From the NCBI GenBank assembly GCA_911728455.2, contig OU452229.1:23549347-23613346 (forward strand): a DNA stretch of 64,000 nucleotides, given 5' to 3'. The DNA is from Marthasterias glacialis (lineage: Eukaryota > Echinodermata > Asteroidea > Forcipulatida > Asteriidae). The notes under the pieces were generated by a model that searched no databases, was not told where the DNA came from, and worked only from the letters and a program-made list of their open reading frames with translations. Position 1 is the first letter of the stretch; each line of letters opens with the position of its first letter. The position numbers and the translations under genes were made by a program. Shown here piece by piece: positions 51,955 through 64,000 of this stretch.

Positions 51955-53228
51955 TTTAGCAGGTGGTCGCCGTGACTCTCGTGTGTGGGTGCAAAGTTTA
52001 ATTTACTCTCCCGGGTTACATCTACTACCGTGCCATCATTTGATTTTATTTAACATTATTTTTTTTTAACAACATTGATCCTTAATGCTATATTAACGTT
52101 AAAGAAATATTATTTACGCCATCTCAGAAATTTCAAGTCCACGTGGGCATGCTAGACACTCGGATCCGCCATGTTGAGTGAGCAAAGATTTGCATTTTAG
52201 ATTGACTGTAAATTATTATGTGACTTAAAATAAAATAAAACAAACATAAAGAATGACATCGGAGTCACATTTTGGCAAACTGTTAAGCTTAGACAATTTT
52301 GCTGAGCGGCAATTGCTTTTTAGCACCTTTATAACGGCCAACCATGTGCGTGTGTCTGCTAAACTGCTGCTTGCGATTCGCTAAAACAAACGGTGACGTC
52401 ACAGACTCGCTGTGAAATGGCAACGTGACTTTCTTGGTTCAACTTCTGTTCTCCATTTATGACGTCTTTGTGAGTGTTTTTATTATTGAAATCTGTTGGC
52501 TTTCAGTATGAATATGAATCATATACTCATGTCAATCTTTTGTCAAGAACATGTGACGCAATGACGTCAATGATCGGCTGATGTCACTGTGGACGGCGGT
52601 GTCAAGGTTGTCTGTCTTTAGGTAGACACGAGTAGACGGAAAAGCGCGATTATTGTCATACTCATATGATCATTCAATTATAGAATTGACTTCATGAACT
52701 CCTATATTACTCTTAATGCAGAAGTATGTGTTCGAACTCCAAGTCGACAGTCTCACCTCGACGGTCCAAATGTGGACCTGACACCAATGCCGCTATAACG
52801 GTGCTACAATAAATCACTATAGGATTGTTTGCCCTATATTTTTTCTCTGGTTTACTTTTTCCTTGTTTTTCACCAACGTAATCCGAGAAGGCTAAAGGAC
52901 ACAGTATTGTTTGGACGACGAGGGCGAATGGAGGGATATGGTGGAGTGGGGCTGAGGTTAGAGTATGGGATCAGTTGTGCGCACCAAATATTTGTTATTC
53001 ACCCGCAATAATTCAGGGCTTGTACATCAACATTATGTTTTTGTTTAAAAGCCAATCTGATGTTGCCACTTTCCACTCTGCAAGATATATGGGGTCACGT
53101 TCCCCTTCTCCTTAGATTAGAAAATCCTCAAAACAAACGATGCCTATAATACACGACTCACACTTAACACTTTGGTTTATAACAGTGAAGCGCGGGATTC
53201 CCTCCACAAGGCCTATGCTGTTACTTAC

Positions 53229-53484
53229 CAATTGTATGAATGAAGGCTCCATTAAAAGTATCGTCAGAGAACCGCCAAATCACAGACGTCTTTCCAACAC
53301 CAGAATCACCAATAAACAGAATCTTGTACAAATGTTCATACCCTCTGGTGGACACGGCAAGGCTTGTCACGCCATGCTCGGGTGTGTATGAGGTGGGGGG
53401 TGCTGGTGCTTGACGCCGGGCAGCCACGGCCGCAGTGGCTGGCATGAGCCCGGTGTACTGGGTTGTTGATGACCACTGCAGCAT
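53229..53484 (-). CDS. Alternative Rab8 first exon D, with N-terminal extension
   Basis: 256 nt from the first ATG (53484), 85 codons plus one base, ending ATT-G|GTAAGT (phase 1). A 53-residue Ala/Pro/Thr-rich extension ([20 protein letters not shown], then [16 protein letters not shown]) precedes [24 protein letters not shown] and [15 protein letters not shown]-loop and switch I Thr are intact. Predicted product with the shared exons is 252 aa. The exon may start further upstream or at a later Met; only the G-domain part is secure. Confidence 0.82.
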
Positions 53485-54520
53485 ATCCACACAAAACAAG
53501 GCAATCAGTGACAAAAAAGCAACGAACCGTACACAGGATTTGCGTCAAGTCGAGCAATAACTGATTTCCCTTGATGGGTTTAATTTAAAGAGCTTCTGTT
53601 TTTTCTTAAGGTTCTGGCTGTTCACAACTTGCCCGAGTGCAAAGATCACAGAGACTCTGATTTCGACGGCGCAATCTTGTTTTAGGTAGTTTTTTTAAAA
53701 GACAGACCTTCCTCTAGTCAGCTCCACTTTCACTGGTTGTCCCTTCGAATCTTGAACGATGAACAGAGAAGCTTGTAAATCTTATGGCAACATGACCAAT
53801 TAGACTTATTTCCACCAGGAATCTGGGGGGTAGTTTGGGTTTGGAAATGTAGGCCACCAACTACACAAACTTAGGATATGGAGAAAGGGGAAAGAACACA
53901 ACACAGCATCTGAGATTTAAGATGTCGACGTTTACTTCGTCAGCACGTGCAAAACTTGAGGACCGTTGCTATGATGACTTTTATTTCCTATGCCCACATT
54001 TTTCGCAGTACTAAAATTCTCGTGCAGTCGTCGTTGCCGTAGTGTCGCAAGGTCGCTGTCGTGACATCGTACACATGCCTAACTGACCGTACAAGCTCAC
54101 CCACTAGCCCTCAGGTCTGAATTATTTGTGCCAAGCAGACTCAAAGGACAAACGAGAGTCAGTGTGGAAGTTCTATGGTGCTCCAATTTGCTAGATGTCG
54201 CAACCCGCCCTAATAGTGAAACAATGAGATCCACTCTATTATGCGGACATGCAAAATGCAATGATAATTTCCTTGACAATACAATCGAGGAAACTTCGTA
54301 TTTGCGAGTTCCTCTTTGGCAACCGCGTAATTTGTTCACGGTGGGGTCAGGACCACATAATTAGGCCACTCCCATGTTTACTTCATCAGTATCGCCTAAG
54401 ACTAAGAGATTGTTCAGTCTATCCAGCCAGTGGTTTTTGTTTTTAAGGGTTGGGGGGGGGGAGCGGTATTGGTGATCAGTTCGGGATTCTGTATTTGTTT
54501 ATTTTAGAAAGATGGGAATA

Positions 54521-54681
54521 GTACGGAAGCGTATTTAGGACACGACAGAAAGAAATACCGTATTACTATTTCGCCCGGCGAACTAGTATACATCGCCCCG
54601 GGAGAAATGGTAAATATACTGGGCGAAATAGTAATCCGGGAATTTGTTTCTGTCATGTTGTAAAATTAATACGCTTCCGTA
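54521..54681. mobile_element. Hairpin MITE with GTACGGAAGCGTATT ends
   Basis: Left TACGGAAGCGTATTTAGGACA and right AATTAATACGCTTCCGTA are inverted. Inner ATTACTATTTCGCCC / GGGCGAAATAGTAAT is also perfectly inverted. Confidence 0.75.
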
Positions 54682-55164
54682 GAACTGTCAATGCTTTCAT
54701 GTTCTTGTTCATTTTAAAACATAGACAATGTAGGCCCTTCACCGTCTGTGGGAAGGGAACCCACTCGATTTTTTTATTTATGTATGTTTGTATTTATTTA
54801 TTTATTTAGTTGTTTATTTATTTATTTTTTTAGTTATTTATTTAGTTATTTACTTATTATTTACGCTCCATTTATCTTAAAACTTGCTGTTATTTCCTCT
54901 GCTTTTATTGTTTTGTTCAGTCTTTGTCTAATAATAATAATAATAACCCAAAACAAGACAGAAGAAAATTGTTTTGATTCCAGATGCTCTTTGGTGAAAT
55001 CTGAGACAATTGAAACACTTTCCGATCGATTTTGAGCAAACTTTTTGTTAGTAAAATGAAAATTCCATTGGATTGGTTTACTCTTACTGTTTATATCTGA
55101 TTCTGTTCTCCTCTCCCCTTCTCTTTCTCGTTTTTTCACTTTTTTATGTGTATTTTTTAACGAT

Positions 55165-55202
55165 TTTTTTTTTTTTTTTTTTTTTTTGGGGGGGGGGGGG
55201 GG
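55165..55202 (+). repeat. Poly-T/poly-G homopolymer junction
   Basis: About 22 T followed by about 16 G. Length is likely unreliable in the assembly. Confidence 0.8.
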
Positions 55203-55526
55203 CTACAGCCCTGTAGCTCTCCCGACCCGTCAATGCCCCCTCCAAATTGTACATATTGGCAATAATCACACATCTTATAGTATTTTTTTATGAAAGTATA
55301 GTACTGATATCGAGATCAACACCTTCCATGGTAGGATTGCAAAGTGGGTGATTCGATCCATCCCACCCCACCCCACCCCCACCGCCAACAACCTCCATTT
55401 GGTGCTTCATTCTTTCACGCTCTAAGCACCTCCTTACCCGAAGTAGAGGGCATCATTGACAGGCTTTTGTAACGAAAAAAGAATCGCTTCTTTCTTTTTC
55501 ATTAAGACGTTGACCCTTGATTGGGA

Positions 55527-56318
55527 GTGATAATAGACCGTTGCGTGACAATGTTTACATGAGGTCACGTGACCCCTATCGGGTATGACGTCATACAGGT
55601 GGTGAAAAAAATACGTGTAAAGAGATAGGCCGTGACACAGAGTGAGTTCGAAAACAGTCGATTATACTTTCGTTAAGCGATGAATTAGTTAATCAGCCCC
55701 TTTATTTAAAGTAGTATGGTGTGGCAATAATTTAAATCATATCTCTGTTTCATAATTCAAACAGAATTCTTCTGAAAAGATTTTTTAAGCCATACACTAC
55801 CGGCGTTGGGCGACTATTATGTAGCTACCGTCTGTTATTTTGTTTGTAATGTTGGCCTAAATCACTGTAAAAAGGATAAACAACGTTGGAAAAGTGAGCA
55901 TTAATACCTAGCCTTGCAGAATTTCAAATAGGCAAAGGAATCACATAGTTTTTGGAAAGCAATTTCTTTGGAGGATTTCAGCTTCAAAACTGTGAAATTT
56001 TGTGTTGAAAAGTGTGTGGTGTGATCGCGGTCGTCTTGCCTAATGTTCCGTCGTGCGCTGTACACATCGTGCACATTTATACGGTACTGTTACAATTTTC
56101 AAGACTTGCTGGAATTTATTCAGCCACTTGAAGGTCTCTGGTACAAACTCTGGAATATCTGTGACAGATTTAGAGCAAAAAAAGCCCCAATCGAATTGAC
56201 TAAATGCATTAATCATCGTGTACCGTACCACCCTTTCCTGTGGAGGATTACGTGTGTGTTTACATTTTTAACCCAACAGGGGTCACGTGACGTAGATCGC
56301 GCAATCAGTCTATTAATA
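55527..56318. mobile_element. ~790-bp TE with TAATAGACCG / CAGTCTATTA ends
   Basis: Left ATAATAGACCGTTGCGTGAC then GAGGTCACGTGACCCCTAT. Right AACAGGGGTCACGTGACGTA then GCGCAATCAGTCTATTAATA. Inverted ends extend about 60 bp. The ends resemble those of the insertion at 9043-9200. There is no transposase frame. Confidence 0.65.
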
Positions 56319-56461
56319 TTGGCACAAGTTGTATAGTGATTTACACCTCCAACACAGTGCTGTAGCGCCACCACGCGTTTTCTTTAGCACAACGCTGGTT
56401 CCATGCCTCAACGTATATGCCACAATGGGTACGAACACCAGCGATAAATAGTGCTGGGAAA

Positions 56462-56513
56462 ATGATCACGTGACATCGTTCTCTTTCCACAAGGACCTAA
56501 AAAATCCAACACC
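56462..56513 (+). promoter_or_regulatory. RPS27: RPS27 start region: E-box and TOP tract
   Basis: CACGTG (E-box) at 56467-56472 and the pyrimidine run TTCTCTTTCC at 56479-56488, a probable 5'-TOP start (translation control by growth signals through mTOR/LARP1), 25 nt before the ATG. The exact start site is inferred. Confidence 0.55.
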
Positions 56514-63145
<6,632 letters not shown>

Positions 63146-63720
63146 GCCGACTGTAGTTTCCAGTTTGCTTTGGTGTTCCGTGTAAATAACTCATCACACC
63201 GTAGCAATGAGGGAAGATCACAGTATGCCTTCTGACAAGCCTCTCCAAGCAAGAACCAGCCAGAACCGGACCTCACCGCTTTGAACCAGTTCAATCTAGT
63301 ACCACAGGGACCATGAGAATATGTGGAAAGAATTTACTCCAGTATAAATGCTCCAAAATGCCTTCATGCACGTTTCTTAAAAACTACAAAATTGCAAATT
63401 TGTGGAGATAAATAATCACTTTCTGAATAGGATTGGGGTTTGTTTCAAAATCTTAAAAGATCTGAGAAATTGCTAATAAGTGCTTATTATGTTATCAAAG
63501 CTGCGTATCCCAAAAGCTTAATTTTTAAAAGATTAATACATTGGTTAAAGTTAGAGCTTGTCCAAAGCACTTGTTACATATTACTTAAACCATGTATTAA
63601 ATAATATATTGTTGCACTGTATTAGTTCATAAACAGTCGTGAAATAAATACTGTGCATCTTTCCTCAAATATCCTAGTCTGGATGTGTTTTCTTGATGTT
63701 ATGAAGATCTGGGAATCCAG
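63146..63720 (+). other. RPS27 3' UTR and downstream, no gene seen
   Basis: AT-rich. AATAAA at 63643-63648 is the clearest poly(A) signal, but it lies 500 nt from the stop, which is long for this gene. A weaker signal may be used earlier. Confidence 0.35.
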
Positions 63721-63896
63721 TATAGACTAATCCGAGCATCTCGTTCATGGGTGTTTACACACCCGCAGCTATGGCCGCCGCATGCGCGCGTCGACGCGCA
63801 CACACTGTGAATCCTTGATGTTGATTGGTACATATGGGCGCGTGCAGCAGCCATAGCTGTGGTGGTGTACGAGCTCTGCTCGGATTAGTGTATAGA
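63721..63896. mobile_element. MITE, 'TATAGACTAATCC..CTCGTTCATGG' family, copy 2
   Basis: Ends TATAGACTAATCCGAGCA and TGCTCGGATTAGTGTATAGA are inverted. Interior GCGCGTCGACGCGCACACAC and GATTGGTACATATGG are as in 34253-34473. Confidence 0.8.
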
Positions 63897-64000
63897 CCTT
63901 TCCATTGTTGATAAACAAACCACGCTGGTTGGCATGGACAGCCAAATTTAGCAAAACATTCAAGTCTTGTTGACAGACGTGACCAAATTCAAGATTTTTG

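Larger units (their letters stand above)
53515..56460. other. Intergenic between the Rab8 locus and RPS27, no gene seen
   Basis: Presumably contains the promoter for first exon D near its start. It also holds a hairpin MITE, T/G homopolymer runs, (TTTA)n tracts and a 780-bp TE (listed separately). No exon-like frames are seen. Confidence 0.45.

Noticed and set aside
50582-53484. Exons B-D as three separate Rab genes
   Set aside because: No additional exons 2-8 (DTAGQ, NKCD, ETSAK) are visible between or beyond them on either strand in the window. They remain possible as dead duplicates, but intact frames and identical phase favour alternative first exons.
53485-53514. Extending Rab first exon D to 53514
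   Set aside because: The codon at 53514 is TTG, not ATG. The first in-frame ATG is at 53484.
54748-55035. Hydrophobic 95-codon frame (FIYLFSCLFIYFFSYL)
   Set aside because: Encoded by (TTTA)n low-complexity sequence. No splice or homology support.

Overview
The window is animal nuclear DNA. It contains short exons with GT-AG introns, about 80-90% non-coding sequence, tRNA-derived SINEs, many short inverted-repeat transposons (MITEs) and two long minisatellites. The gene set (centrin-3, a bZIP factor, a multi-TM2 membrane protein, HINT1, Rab8, eS27) is conserved in animals. The SINE body and MITE ends resemble repeats I associate with marine deuterostomes, so an echinoderm (a sea star or relative) is my best guess. 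No single gene proves this.

Layout. (1) 1062-10249, minus: complete centrin-3 in five coding exons, 167 aa. Its 6.2 kb first intron holds a 2.3 kb minisatellite with a 16-bp unit. (2) 12.0-15.7 kb, plus: a 311-aa bZIP factor with a compact promoter and, in the likely 5' leader, three upstream ORFs. The last of these overlaps the main start codon out of frame. (3) 15.7-20.7 kb: no gene seen, several MITEs. (4) 20798-24349, plus: a 499-aa protein with four TM2 units and two C-terminal PPxY motifs. (5) 26359-30647, plus: complete HINT1 (126 aa), with a 10-bp minisatellite in intron 1 and a 0.7 kb foldback transposon in intron 2. (6) 30.7-40.0 kb: no gene seen, repeat-rich. (7) 40026-53484, minus: a Rab8 gene with eight coding exons. 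Its usual first exon is followed upstream by three further, diverged P-loop exons on the same strand, all ending in the same splice phase. (8) 56514-63145, plus: complete ribosomal protein eS27 (84 aa), with a TOP-type start region and a 1.45 kb transposon in intron 2.

The main candidate for something new is the Rab8 locus. Four alternative first exons each encode a different N-terminus, P-loop and switch I approach. All can join in frame to one common set of exons carrying switch II, the guanine-specificity motifs and the prenylated tail. This would let one gene make four Rabs that share a core but differ in the effector-specificity region. Second candidates are the uORF layout of the bZIP gene and the four-fold TM2 protein. 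The genes are ordinary housekeeping, ciliary and trafficking genes and show no sign of forming one pathway, although centrin-3 and Rab8 both act at the centriole/cilium.

Exon boundaries were placed by hand from splice signals, reading frame and family knowledge. Transcript starts, 5' UTR exons and poly(A) sites are inference.
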